Numbered from the stretch's first letter, positions 18,936 through 27,653 are shown. The stretch is DNA of 64,000 nt from SAR116 cluster bacterium AG-447-A06 (GCA_003212345.1 QCPZ01000004.1:1-64000); one strand, 5' to 3'. Program-made: numbers and translations. Notes: generated by a model from the letters alone, not told the origin.

Positions 18936-19338
18936 TTTCAGATGCGTTTCTATTTTCTAATTTTTCCTTCGTGATTAGCGCCCGTATCTGATTCACTGAC
19001 GGCAAATGAAGGGTTTTCCCTGCATAAAGAAAGTTTGGGTTGCCTCTAACAAAGGCAGAACGATTAAATTGTAAAATCGCAATTTGGACAAATGCCATAT
19101 TAAGTCCACTGCCACCATAATAGTCAGACATTATATGACCAAGAGTTTCCGCTTCCAGAACTTCATGTTTTTTGAATTCATCAGGGTTTACCCGCATAGG
19201 ATGCGAGCTATATTCATCCGACATTGTTCCGTAATCAGCCCGATTTTCACCATAGGTCAGAACAACAATTGGTTCGGCTGCCTGCGCGGCCACTATGTGC
19301 AACATCGCGAAAACAAATGTAAGTAGAAATACACGCAT
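18898..19338 (-). CDS. secreted protein with FimV/LysM-like domain in the FlgO position
   Basis: A 146 aa exported protein (signal MRVFLLTFVFAMLHIVAAQA). The core (AETLGHIMSDYY, then MAFVQIAILQFNRSAFVRGN and LYAGKTLHLPSVNQIRALI) closely resembles the N-terminal LysM-like peptidoglycan-binding region of FimV/HubP proteins. It lies in the flgP-flgT cluster, where Vibrio carries flgO, but its sequence does not look like FlgO. The start overlaps the flgT stop by 1 nt (TGATG). A role in fixing the H-ring or basal body to peptidoglycan is inferred, not shown. Confidence 0.8.
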   Translation of the reverse strand: MRVFLLTFVFAMLHIVAAQAAEPIVVLTYGENRADYGTMSDEYSSHPMRVNPDEFKKHEVLEAETLGHIMSDYYGGSGLNMAFVQIAILQFNRSAFVRGNPNFLYAGKTLHLPSVNQIRALITKEKLENRNASENGTRNEIFFFGG

Positions 19339-20468
19339 CAGTTAAACTCCAAAAAAGAAACTTTTTGCCCACTGAGCTGCGAAAGCGAACGCTTGCGGTT
19401 TAGCGGCTTTAAAACCGCGCTATTCATCGTAGTCTTTACCACCCTTAAGATAGTCCACGGTGTTGTTTTATTTGCGACAACCGCTAGCCGATTGTCCCGC
19501 AGTCCCTGTTGTGCTCCGATTGGGATATGCAACCCGTCTTCTCGCGCAACCATAATGGCGGCAAGCGGGGTGCACTGCATTGCAACTGTAACCTCAGCAA
19601 CGTGTTCCAAAACAAGATTAGAAAATCTATTACGAACTTTTGACCGATTAGGAGATGTCACATTGCCTATAAATTTGAGTGCCGTTATATTTCGGAGCGG
19701 TATCCTAGCCTCATTAGTTACAGTTTGCGTTTCCTTAAAATCGCTATCAATGAAAACTTTGGTCTCAATAATAGCGTCAACAAAATGATTCTCTTGAAAG
19801 TTCTCTTTTTGAACTATTTTGTTCATCATTATATTTGTTGAAAATGCAAAATCACCATCCCGAATTTTAGTAACACCTGATGTGAGGGCTTTATAGCTGT
19901 AGCGTGAATCTTTTGTGAGACTCTGCGGGTCTAGGGGCACATCGGTTTTATTTATCATTTCGACATCGGATCTTTTCGCCATCTGGTCATAAAAATTTTT
20001 CACAAGACCAGTTGGTATATGGGACACCCAAGCTGGAACCTCATTATCAATGGTGATAACGGGTGCGAACATTGTTACATTATTTACTGGACGGTTTTGA
20101 CATTCCGTTTTTCTTACCTCTCCAACCGCAGCCTCGATTGTGATTGCGTAATGCAAATCATCAGATTGCTCATTCAAAATATCATAATCAACAATTTTAC
20201 TTGATGGCCTGACCACAAAATGATCATCGAGCTGAGTGCCAGCCTGAATCGAACTAAAGCCTTCAATTTTTGCGCCGCCAAGGAGCGCAGCACTATATAA
20301 CGCGTCTTCAAGAGCACGAGACCGTGTTTCCTGAAGTTGCTCATCAGAAAGGATCGCCGCACGGCCTGTTGACGTAACAAGTTTTAAATTTTCCTCATTG
20401 GCCTCGGCGAATGGCAGTTGCGAGAAAAATAAACTTAGAAAAGTTATAAGGCAGTTGGACTTAACCAT
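19338..20468 (-). CDS. flgT: flagellar H-ring protein FlgT
   Basis: 376 aa, matching the 377 aa of Vibrio FlgT, with an N-terminal signal (FLSLFFSQLPFAEA). The N-terminal domain has the FlgT pattern TSTGRAAILSDEQLQETRSR, then ALEDALYSAALLGGAKIEG. The C-terminal part ends in a short SH3-like region (QQGLRDNRLAVVANKTTPWT). In Vibrio FlgT builds the H-ring around the LP ring and helps recruit motor proteins. It lies 4 bp downstream of flgP and overlaps the FimV-like gene, so the three form one transcription unit. FlgT is unusual in alphaproteobacteria. Confidence 0.85.
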   Translation of the reverse strand: MVKSNCLITFLSLFFSQLPFAEANEENLKLVTSTGRAAILSDEQLQETRSRALEDALYSAALLGGAKIEGFSSIQAGTQLDDHFVVRPSSKIVDYDILNEQSDDLHYAITIEAAVGEVRKTECQNRPVNNVTMFAPVITIDNEVPAWVSHIPTGLVKNFYDQMAKRSDVEMINKTDVPLDPQSLTKDSRYSYKALTSGVTKIRDGDFAFSTNIMMNKIVQKENFQENHFVDAIIETKVFIDSDFKETQTVTNEARIPLRNITALKFIGNVTSPNRSKVRNRFSNLVLEHVAEVTVAMQCTPLAAIMVAREDGLHIPIGAQQGLRDNRLAVVANKTTPWTILRVVKTTMNSAVLKPLNRKRSLSQLSGQKVSFLEFN

Positions 20469-20472
20469 GGAG

Positions 20473-20979
20473 TTAGGCCGTTTTCCGTGCGGTTGTCAAA
20501 AGATAGCCGATAGTTTCCCGATCAATTTCCAACACGACCTCGTAAGTATCAGTTCCCGTGGGGTTGATCCTGACAGTGCGTGCACCCCTAATGGTCCCAT
20601 TTACCATGCCTCGAAAAGTGTCATTTTGAACAATCAAATCGATAACAGTTGTACTTGAGTCCACCTTCAATCCATGAATTTGTTCAGCCAAATCACGCAT
20701 TGCAGCCATCCGCGCGGACCTAATAGCCATCAAACGTTTTTGTGCTTCATTGCGGCCCGGTTGAGTGGATGTAACAGCATAACCAACCGCGGTGAGTGTT
20801 GGGATGTTTTCAGCACCTGCATTAAAAACGTCTTTAATGTTGACCAATGTTTGCGTTTGTGACGCTTCCACACTGGCAATTTTATCCACTACAACCGGCT
20901 CTTTTGTGACATGTTGGCAACCAGTAAGAAGAACCAGACCGATACTCATACTCACTGCTGTTGAAAATACCTTATTCAT
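20473..20979 (-). CDS. flgP: flagellar outer-membrane lipoprotein FlgP (LPP20 family)
   Basis: A 168 aa lipoprotein (signal SMSIGLVLLTGC, lipobox LTGC) with the LPP20/FlgP pattern: AVGYAV near residue 65, RLMAIRSARMAAMRDLAEQI, and VDSSTTVIDLIVQND, then GTIRGARTV. In Vibrio and Campylobacter FlgP is needed for sheathed/basal-disk stability and motility. It is the first gene of the minus-strand group, with a one-mismatch sigma-54 element about 52-67 bp upstream of its ATG. The 381 bp between it and flhA holds the two divergent promoters and no ORF I can support. Confidence 0.85.
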   Translation of the reverse strand: MNKVFSTAVSMSIGLVLLTGCQHVTKEPVVVDKIASVEASQTQTLVNIKDVFNAGAENIPTLTAVGYAVTSTQPGRNEAQKRLMAIRSARMAAMRDLAEQIHGLKVDSSTTVIDLIVQNDTFRGMVNGTIRGARTVRINPTGTDTYEVVLEIDRETIGYLLTTARKTA

Positions 20980-21030
20980 AAAAAGCTCCTGACGTGCTTA
21001 CGCGTCTTGTTCATTAACCCTCATTCGCCA

Positions 21031-21046
21031 TGCATCTTCCGTGCCA
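21031..21046 (-). promoter_or_regulatory. sigma-54-type promoter for flgP
   Basis: Minus-strand TGGCACGGAAGATGCA fits TGGCAYR-N4-TTGCW except for one base (A for T in the -12 box). Expected start near 21020, about 40 nt before the flgP ATG. Confidence 0.7.
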
Positions 21047-21183
21047 ACTGAATTTTCAGACAATAATCACGAAAAAACACTCAATCCCATTCATCGGAAT
21101 TCCGGGGAGTCTGACAAAATTTCTTTAACGGTTACATAAAATTGACCGTCGGTTCGTGCGCCCTATCACCTAATTGGTGTCAT

Positions 21184-21199
21184 TGGCATGGAAATTGCC
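21184..21199 (+). promoter_or_regulatory. sigma-54-type promoter for the flhA operon
   Basis: Plus-strand TGGCATGGAAATTGCC matches TGGCAYR-N4-TTGC fully, with C instead of A/T at the last position. It lies 162 bp upstream of flhA, giving a leader of about 150 nt. It is back-to-back with the flgP promoter in the same intergenic region. Confidence 0.7.
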
Positions 21200-21360
21200 T
21201 TTTTCTCAGGGTGTATGCGCTTATTCGCTAAGCAAAAAGACAATAGATCACGGATACAAGTTGCTGATATTTCGATATTTAAAAAAAAACCAGCACCAAT
21301 AAAATGAAACAAAATTGCACTGGGTTTTAAGAAACAAAGCACAAGGATGAAGTAAACGTC

Positions 21361-23481
21361 ATGATTATGACACTACAAAAATTTGGCGGGGCTGGCCTGA
21401 GTTCAACGGTTTCTGCATTAATACTGTCAACCGGTATTTTAGTCCTAGTTGCAATGATGGTACTGCCATTACCAACCTTCTTGCTTGATACATTTTTTGT
21501 ATCGAATATTTTACTGTCGATTTTGGTATTGATGGTCGCCCTCCACGCCTACCGTCCCCTAGACTTTTCAAGCTTTCCAAGTCTGCTATTAATCGCAACC
21601 GTACTTAGGCTTGGTCTTAATGTTGCCTCAACGCGGGTAATACTTGGTAAAGGTCAAGATGGACCTGAGGCAGCTGGGCAGGTCATAAATGCATTCGGTC
21701 AATTTGTAATTGCCGGTAACTATGCAGTCGGTATTTTCGTTTTCGTCATTTTAGTCATCATAAATCTTGTTGTCATCACCAAGGGCGCTGGTCGTGTTTC
21801 AGAAGTTTCAGCACGCTTCACCCTTGATGCAATGCCAGGAAAACAGATGGCCATTGATGCTGATTTAAATGCCGGCGTCCTAACTAGTGAAGAAGCAAAA
21901 GAACGTCGCGAGGAGATTTCACGCGAAGCAGATTTTTATGGGGCCATGGATGGCGCATCAAAATTTGTGAAAGGTGATGCCATTGCCGGTATTCTCATTC
22001 TCGCGATCAACATCATTGGAGGGTTGATTATTGGCGTAACGCAGCATGACCTTGATATTGGTCAGGCCTCAGAAACCTATATTCTCTTGTCAGTTGGTGA
22101 TGGCCTTGTTGCACAAATACCATCATTAATGCTCGCAATCGCTACCGCAATTATAGTCACCCGTGTTTCCTCAACCGAGAATATGGCAGCTCATATCGGG
22201 ACACAAATTTCTTTGTCAAGAGCTTGGATACCTGTTTCCGCCGTTCTACTTTTAATGGGTCTCGTCCCAGGCATGCCCAATGCACTATTCCTAGTTGCCG
22301 CTGCTATTGCAGGTAGTGCCGGTCTGGTGATGCGTCGCAAAGAAAAAACAACCGAAATTGACCTTGGTGAAGCTGGGTTAGCTACCGAAGAAGCCACAGA
22401 AAAAAAGCCTGACCAGATTGACCTTACTGACGTTACAGATAATTCCGCCCTGTCAGTTCAACTCGGTTATGGGTTAATAGAAATGGTTGACGAAGATACA
22501 GGTGGACCGCTTGTCAATCGTATTACCAGCATCCGCAAGCAGGTGTCAAAATCATTAGGCTTTGTGATGCCAGCAGTTCGTGTTCGAGATGATATGTCAC
22601 TAAGTGCAAATGAATATCGTGTAAAGGTAGGTCAAACCATTGTTGGGGAGGATGTTATTTATCCAAACTGTAAAATGGCAATCCCGGGCGACAACACAAA
22701 TGTCAAAATTTCTGGAATTGAGGTAAAGGACCCAAGCTTCAACATGGATGCTGTCTGGATTGAGCGCCACAAAGAAGCTGAAGCCGAGAGTAATGGATAT
22801 GTAGTGATTGAGCCTGAGTCGGTTTTAGCGACCCATCTGTCACAAATAATGTATAAATTTGCGGCCGAGTTGGTTGGCCAGGACGATGTCCAAAAACTGC
22901 TCGACAACCTCTCTCAATCCTCGCCCAGCCTAGTGGAGTCAGTTGTGCCAAAATTGGTACCTCTGCACACGTTAACCGGCATTTTGTGTGAATTACTGAA
23001 AGAAAGGGTGCCTATTAGCGATCTCCGAAAAATCTTAGAAGCTTTAGCGAATATGTCGGGACAGAACCTTAATGTAATTGAAGTTGCTGAGGCGCTAAGG
23101 CCAAGCCTAGCTGGCCTACTGATTCAGCAGATTGCGCCCTTAAATCAGCCCTTGCCAGTCATAACCCTCAGTTCAGAGTTGGAGCATATGCTTATCTCCA
23201 TTTCCAATCAGAGTAATGATGGCAACTTGTTGTTGGATGCAGATCTGGCTCAACGCCTGATTAAATCCATTTCCGAGGCCAGTGAGAAATCGATGGCCGA
23301 CGGGCGCCAAGCAGTGATGATCGTTGCCCCCCAAGTTAGACGGCAGTTATCGCTGCTTTTGAGACACCATATCGACGATTTATTTGTCTTTGGTTTTACG
23401 GAATTACCAGACAATCGCAAAATTAACGTTATTGCCACCATCAGCAATGACAGTGAAGCCAAACTAGAGACCACGGAATAA
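21361..23481 (+). CDS. flhA: flagellar export gate protein
   Basis: Inner-membrane export gate of the flagellar type III secretion system. The N-terminal half has about eight TM segments and the FHIPEP-family core (RFTLDAMPGKQMAIDADLNA, then EADFYGAMDGASKFVKGDAI). The C-terminal cytoplasmic half includes ILCELLKERVPISDLRKILE. At 706 aa the length is normal. Two ATG codons (MIM) compete for the start. It opens the flhA-flhF-flhG-fliA operon, an order known from Vibrio and Pseudomonas. Confidence 0.97.
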   Translation: MIMTLQKFGGAGLSSTVSALILSTGILVLVAMMVLPLPTFLLDTFFVSNILLSILVLMVALHAYRPLDFSSFPSLLLIATVLRLGLNVASTRVILGKGQDGPEAAGQVINAFGQFVIAGNYAVGIFVFVILVIINLVVITKGAGRVSEVSARFTLDAMPGKQMAIDADLNAGVLTSEEAKERREEISREADFYGAMDGASKFVKGDAIAGILILAINIIGGLIIGVTQHDLDIGQASETYILLSVGDGLVAQIPSLMLAIATAIIVTRVSSTENMAAHIGTQISLSRAWIPVSAVLLLMGLVPGMPNALFLVAAAIAGSAGLVMRRKEKTTEIDLGEAGLATEEATEKKPDQIDLTDVTDNSALSVQLGYGLIEMVDEDTGGPLVNRITSIRKQVSKSLGFVMPAVRVRDDMSLSANEYRVKVGQTIVGEDVIYPNCKMAIPGDNTNVKISGIEVKDPSFNMDAVWIERHKEAEAESNGYVVIEPESVLATHLSQIMYKFAAELVGQDDVQKLLDNLSQSSPSLVESVVPKLVPLHTLTGILCELLKERVPISDLRKILEALANMSGQNLNVIEVAEALRPSLAGLLIQQIAPLNQPLPVITLSSELEHMLISISNQSNDGNLLLDADLAQRLIKSISEASEKSMADGRQAVMIVAPQVRRQLSLLLRHHIDDLFVFGFTELPDNRKINVIATISNDSEAKLETTE

Positions 23482-23483
23482 TT

Positions 23484-23498
23484 CAGCATTTCATGCTG
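23484..23498 (+). other. small inverted repeat between flhA and flhF
   Basis: CAGCAT-TTC-ATGCTG, a perfect 6-bp stem with a 3-nt loop starting 2 bp after the flhA stop. No strong T-run follows, so it is more likely an mRNA processing or stability element than a terminator. Confidence 0.35.
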
Positions 23499-23522
23499 CG
23501 TTTGAAAAAAGGATCGTAACCA

Positions 23523-24713
23523 ATGCCAAAATTAACAGTTCAAGCTATGGATAGCGCCGCCGCTATGGACGAGATTGTTAGCAAGCTCGGACCTGATGCC
23601 GTCATTTTATCGACAACCAAATTGAATGGAAAAGTCGTAATGGAAGCCGCATCAGGTACAATCCCCAATCCAGCGCCAACTAAGGATGAGAAAAAATTTA
23701 CTAATATTTTCTCTGAACAAATGATTAAAACACCCCACCGCAGATTAGCAAACGGTAAAAAGCTGGATCAAAATGTGTCCAACAATCACAACGATGAGGT
23801 TGTCGGCGAGCATATGGTAGCACGTAATAGTGAAGTGGATAATCTCCGAAAACAGTTAAGCGGTATTCAAAAGATGATGGACGGGCTTTTTGTAACGGAT
23901 ATTGATGGCCTTAATCAAAATTTATCGTCAAATAGCCGTGTCACTCTTCAGCAAGCTGGGTTTTCGCACCAAATTCTGAATGATTTCAGAAATTCATATT
24001 TAGGACAAAGCTACAGCAATGGTTGCAATGCATTTCTGACTGACCTCTCATGCCATCTGACCCATTCAAATAGCGAAAGCCTTTTAACCAAAAAATTTAT
24101 ATTTGTGGCAGGGCAATCTGGAACTGGCCGCACGACCATGGTCGGTAAATTGACTGCTACGCTGAAGGAGGCTCTCCCCCATAAAGAGATCATGACTGTA
24201 GAAATGGTGCCAGAGGGTCAGCGCCCCAATACCCAACTACAAGATTTTTGTCGATTACTAAATAGTCAGGTATATACGATTAGCCTTGACGCCCCCACTC
24301 CAGACTTGACCAAGATCAAACAAAATGAGGTCATGGTTGTTGATCTGGCAGTACCGATTAGCTATGCCGCGACAAAACTAGGAGACATGGTGGGAGAACT
24401 GGGCGCTAAAAATATTGAGGTTCTCGCGACAATTCCTGCAAGCACCAGTTCAAACATGATTACGTTGACAATGAATGAACTTGAAAATTTTGTGTCTATG
24501 GTTGCACTCACAAAACTGGACGAATGCGACATCACCACCTCTGAATTTTCCTCTCTTGCAACAGCAGACGCAAAAATTGGCTTATTTTCAGCATCAAAAT
24601 CGATCATGGACGCCCCAATATTTGCATCGCAGAATGTCTTGATGCAGTATTTGAGGGAGAATCTTGAGTCCGTGGTGAAACAAGACCCCATTAGTGATAG
24701 GATAGACATTTAA
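23523..24713 (+). CDS. flhF: FlhF-like protein with degenerate GTPase motifs
   Basis: SRP-family GTPase homologue that places flagella at the cell pole in other bacteria. The N-terminus (LGPDAVILSTTKLNGKVVME) matches the FlhF B-domain start, and the order flhA-flhF-flhG supports the name. The G domain is unusual. The P-loop near residues 190-202 reads AGQSGTGRTT (Arg for the catalytic Lys), the DTAG motif is replaced by VVDLAVP near residue 271, and the DTYRIGA region is unrecognisable. The TKLDE base-recognition motif (about residue 331) remains. It may bind nucleotide weakly or not hydrolyse GTP. Length (396 aa) is normal. Confidence 0.85.
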   Translation: MPKLTVQAMDSAAAMDEIVSKLGPDAVILSTTKLNGKVVMEAASGTIPNPAPTKDEKKFTNIFSEQMIKTPHRRLANGKKLDQNVSNNHNDEVVGEHMVARNSEVDNLRKQLSGIQKMMDGLFVTDIDGLNQNLSSNSRVTLQQAGFSHQILNDFRNSYLGQSYSNGCNAFLTDLSCHLTHSNSESLLTKKFIFVAGQSGTGRTTMVGKLTATLKEALPHKEIMTVEMVPEGQRPNTQLQDFCRLLNSQVYTISLDAPTPDLTKIKQNEVMVVDLAVPISYAATKLGDMVGELGAKNIEVLATIPASTSSNMITLTMNELENFVSMVALTKLDECDITTSEFSSLATADAKIGLFSASKSIMDAPIFASQNVLMQYLRENLESVVKQDPISDRIDI

Positions 24714-24715
24714 CA

Positions 24716-25504
24716 ATGACCCTCTCAATTGCAGTAACAAGTGGCAAAGGTGGGGTTGGCAAAACCAACACCGCAGTTAACCTTGCAATCTCACTTGGAC
24801 AAACAGGGAAAAAGGTTCTTTTGTTTGATGCGGATTTTGGCCTTGCCAACGTGCATGTTTTGTTGGGAACAAAGCCCGCAAAATCAGTTGCCGATTTCCT
24901 TGATAAGAAATGCTCGATGGAAGAAAGCATAACCACATTCAATAACAATTTAAAAATTATATCGGGTGGTTCAGGGCTTACTGAACTTTTAAATCTGGAC
25001 AATCACCGCCGCCATCAAATTTTATCTGGCATTTCCCATCTTGACCAAAACATCGACTATTTGATTGTAGATTGCCCCGCTGGTGCGGCGGATAGCACCC
25101 TATTTTTTGCCAGCGCATCAGATCTTGTTGTTGTTGTTTTAGTTGAAGAGCCGACCAGCTTCCTTGATGCTTACGCATTGATTAAGGCAGCAAATATGGA
25201 AACAGGTGTGAAAAATTTTGCAGTTGTAGTCAATATGGCTGACAATAAAAGTGTTGCGAAAAGCAGCTTTGAAAAATTTCGTGAAATCGCAATGCGGTTT
25301 TTGGACGTAAATTTGCATTACGCGGGAATGATACCGCACTCAAAAGAAATAAAGCATGCTGTTGCTCGGCGAAGACCCGTTACAATTGACAAGCCAAACG
25401 CATTAGTATCAACGTCCTTTGGTGAGGTCGCCAAGAGATTGCTGAAGGTGCCTACAGCGAAAATTGAAGGTCTAAAATTTTTTGACAATGCAGGTGGAAA
25501 ATGA
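24716..25504 (+). CDS. flhG: MinD-like ATPase controlling flagellar number
   Basis: ParA/MinD-family ATPase (FlhG/FleN) that limits flagellar number, normally with FlhF. The deviant Walker A is intact (TSGKGGVGKTN, residues 8-18), followed by FDADFGLANVHVLLG and the Walker B-type IDYLIVDCPAG. At 262 aa it is typical. It begins 2 bp after flhF and overlaps fliA by 4 nt. The intact ATPase contrasts with its degenerate FlhF partner. Confidence 0.95.
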   Translation: MTLSIAVTSGKGGVGKTNTAVNLAISLGQTGKKVLLFDADFGLANVHVLLGTKPAKSVADFLDKKCSMEESITTFNNNLKIISGGSGLTELLNLDNHRRHQILSGISHLDQNIDYLIVDCPAGAADSTLFFASASDLVVVVLVEEPTSFLDAYALIKAANMETGVKNFAVVVNMADNKSVAKSSFEKFREIAMRFLDVNLHYAGMIPHSKEIKHAVARRRPVTIDKPNALVSTSFGEVAKRLLKVPTAKIEGLKFFDNAGGK

Positions 25505-26223
25505 GTCCAACAAAACGAGACCATTACGCTGATCAGAAAATAGATGTTGATGAGGTCATCAAGTTAAACACCAATCTGGTCAAAAAAATCGCCTGGCACA
25601 TTTATGGTCGGGCTAGTCACGCGATAGAGATTGAGGACCTAATGCAAATTGGTTTTGCCGCACTTGTCAATGCAGCACAGCAATATACCCGGAAAGAAGG
25701 GGCAACCTTTGCTACCTATGCGTCTATAAGAATTAAGGGCGATATCATCGACCACCTCCGCAAGGCATCCAACCTTTGCCGAACAACAATATCAATGAAA
25801 AAGCGTTATAACAAGGTACTTACGGATCTTCAAAGTAAACTATTTCGCGAGCCAACATCTGAAGAGATCAGTACGGCGATGGGCATAACTGAGGTCGAAT
25901 TCAGGGAATGGGAGCGCGCATTTCAGGCAAACTCTCATGAGTCACTGGATAGTGTTTACGACCAATATTCTGTTTGGTTTGCATCAGCCGAAGACTCACC
26001 TGAGGAGCTGTTAAACGACAAAGACCTCAAAGAAGTTTTAAAACAGGCATTAAAGCAACTTTCGGGAAATGAGGCGATGGTCATCCAACTTTATTATGTA
26101 GAAGAACTTAACGTTATGGAAATTGCTGAGGTTCTCGATGTATCAAGTGGCCGCGTATCCCAAATCAAGAAATCAGCGATAGCAAACCTCCGTGATGGAA
26201 TGAAAAACCTGCAAGCGATTTAG
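25501..26223 (+). CDS. fliA: flagellar sigma-28 factor
   Basis: Sigma factor for late flagellar genes. Region 2 (IEDLMQIGFAALVNAAQQYT and GATFATYASIRIKGDIIDHL), region 3 (EPTSEEISTAMGITEVEFRE) and region 4 (VMEIAEVLDVSSGRVSQIKK) are all present. 240 aa is the usual length. It is controlled by FlgM (17774-18070). The start overlaps flhG by 4 nt. Confidence 0.96.
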   Translation: MSPTKRDHYADQKIDVDEVIKLNTNLVKKIAWHIYGRASHAIEIEDLMQIGFAALVNAAQQYTRKEGATFATYASIRIKGDIIDHLRKASNLCRTTISMKKRYNKVLTDLQSKLFREPTSEEISTAMGITEVEFREWERAFQANSHESLDSVYDQYSVWFASAEDSPEELLNDKDLKEVLKQALKQLSGNEAMVIQLYYVEELNVMEIAEVLDVSSGRVSQIKKSAIANLRDGMKNLQAI

Positions 26224-26226
26224 CCG

Positions 26227-26640
26227 ATGAACAAGCCGCAGTTTTTTGAGAGCATTAATGACATTGAAATGCGCGTCCATAGCGCTGAACACCAGATTCA
26301 GTCTATTGGAAATGCTGAGTGTCTGGCTCTAAAATTATCGTTAATTACGATTGCACGAGGGTCCTGTTCCATGGTCATATCACCCGGGCAGCCCAAAAAG
26401 GGACATTTTGCGAAATTACATATTCCGTCAGATCGGAATGTAATTGAAGCGGTGCTTACGCTACCGCAAGAGCATTTTGACAAACTTACTAAGCATATGT
26501 CACAAATCGCAGACCGTGTTGTAACCGCAAAAATTACTTTGGATAAAACGCTTGTTCTAGACCATCAAGGATGCTTGATTATCGAGGACTCAACTGATGC
26601 GCTGATAACTAATCTCGTCTGGACGTTTTCTTTAAAATAG
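26227..26640 (+). CDS. unknown protein downstream of fliA
   Basis: A 137 aa cytoplasmic-looking protein beginning 3 bp after the fliA stop, so almost certainly cotranscribed. It has no TM segment or signal. A helical N-terminus (INDIEMRVHSAEHQIQSI) is followed by beta-type segments (EAVLTLPQEHFDKLTKHMSQ; KTLVLDHQGCLIIED). In gammaproteobacteria this position usually holds cheY, but it is not a receiver domain. I do not recognise the family. Its operon position suggests a flagellar role. Confidence 0.7.
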   Translation: MNKPQFFESINDIEMRVHSAEHQIQSIGNAECLALKLSLITIARGSCSMVISPGQPKKGHFAKLHIPSDRNVIEAVLTLPQEHFDKLTKHMSQIADRVVTAKITLDKTLVLDHQGCLIIEDSTDALITNLVWTFSLK

Positions 26641-26655
26641 CAGCTTTATTTCAGC

Positions 26656-27459
26656 CTAAATGAGCTTTTTCACCATTTCCGCCTCAGATTGGAGCAGTCG
26701 CGATGATCCGGAAAAAGCTTGTTGCGCACGTATCATGTTTGATAATTCTTCAGTGATATCAGTATTGGCCATTTCCAATGCACCAGAATGGATTTTACCG
26801 CGACCAGTAGCTGCCGGCACGCCCAAAATACCGAGACCTGACTCCTTGCTGTGTCGGAAGAGATTGGCTCCAACAGGAGTAAGTTTGTTAGGGTCACTAA
26901 AGGACGCCAACCCAACCTTGCCAACCGAAACAATATTGTTTCCACCATAGGTAGCCTGAATATTCCCATTTTCGGTTATCAGAATGGAGGTTATATTCTT
27001 CTCTTCTTCAAACGCGCGAAACCCATCTGCAGTCCGTATACCGTTGGCCTTTAAGGGTATATTGATGGGTTCGTTATTCGATGACATCAGGTTATAACCA
27101 TCACGACTTACTACATTCCCCTCCTTGGTGAGGGTGAAAGAACCGTCGCGTGTGTATACATTAGCACTTGGATTTGCGATATCACGTAGGGCAAAAAGCC
27201 CCTCCCCCTCAATAGCCAAATCCATCACGGTATTGGTTTTTTGTAAATTACCCTGCTTTTGGCTCGCTCGGATCTCCGGCATTTGCACACCAATCCCTAA
27301 TCGATCACCAGTCGCTGTTGCAATCTTCGTACTGTACATATCAGTGAAAGTTGCTTGACGCTTTTTATAACCCGTTGTCCGGGCATTAGCGATATTGTTT
27401 GATGTAACATCCAGATTTTGGATTGCTGCATCCAGACCGCTTCGAATTACTGACATCAT
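26656..27459 (-). CDS. short FlgE-like hook/rod family protein (extra paralogue)
   Basis: A 267 aa rod/hook-family protein. The N-terminus (VTSNNIANARTTGYKKRQAT) and the following QGNLQKTNTVMDLAIEGEGL resemble FlgE more than FlgF or FlgG. The C-terminal ALEMANTDITEELSNMIRAQ is the shared closing motif. It lacks the large D2/D3 insertion of the main FlgE in this window. I start at ATG 27457-27459 (MMSVIRSGLD): the ORF-track start at 27522 lies upstream of a perfect sigma-54 element and cannot be on that transcript. All standard rod/hook genes are already present elsewhere, so this is additional. Confidence 0.88.
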   Translation of the reverse strand: MMSVIRSGLDAAIQNLDVTSNNIANARTTGYKKRQATFTDMYSTKIATATGDRLGIGVQMPEIRASQKQGNLQKTNTVMDLAIEGEGLFALRDIANPSANVYTRDGSFTLTKEGNVVSRDGYNLMSSNNEPINIPLKANGIRTADGFRAFEEEKNITSILITENGNIQATYGGNNIVSVGKVGLASFSDPNKLTPVGANLFRHSKESGLGILGVPAATGRGKIHSGALEMANTDITEELSNMIRAQQAFSGSSRLLQSEAEMVKKLI

Positions 27460-27493
27460 GACATTGGAGCCCGCTTTGTTAAACATGATATTA

Positions 27494-27509
27494 TAGCAAA
27501 TTTTGTGCC
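27494..27509 (-). promoter_or_regulatory. sigma-54-type promoter for the extra FlgE-like gene
   Basis: Minus-strand TGGCACAAAATTTGCT matches TGGCAYR-N4-TTGCW at every fixed position. Expected start near 27483, about 24 nt before the ATG at 27459. This site decides the start codon. Confidence 0.8.
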
Positions 27510-27653
27510 AAAGAGTTGGCATTATTGCGGAACAAAAAAATTATCAAAACAAACTGCAAAGTAAGAAATTTACGGCAAGCTTTACTTAAAGATTCGGCTT
27601 GTTTAGACGTTGCTAATACATCATATTATGACGCTGAGAGACAAAGGCAGACG

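Noticed and set aside
27515-27528. TGGCATTATTGCGG on the plus strand as a sigma-54 promoter for the NHLP-like gene
   Set aside because: Only 7 nt between GG and GC. The NHLP-like operon therefore has no promoter I can name.
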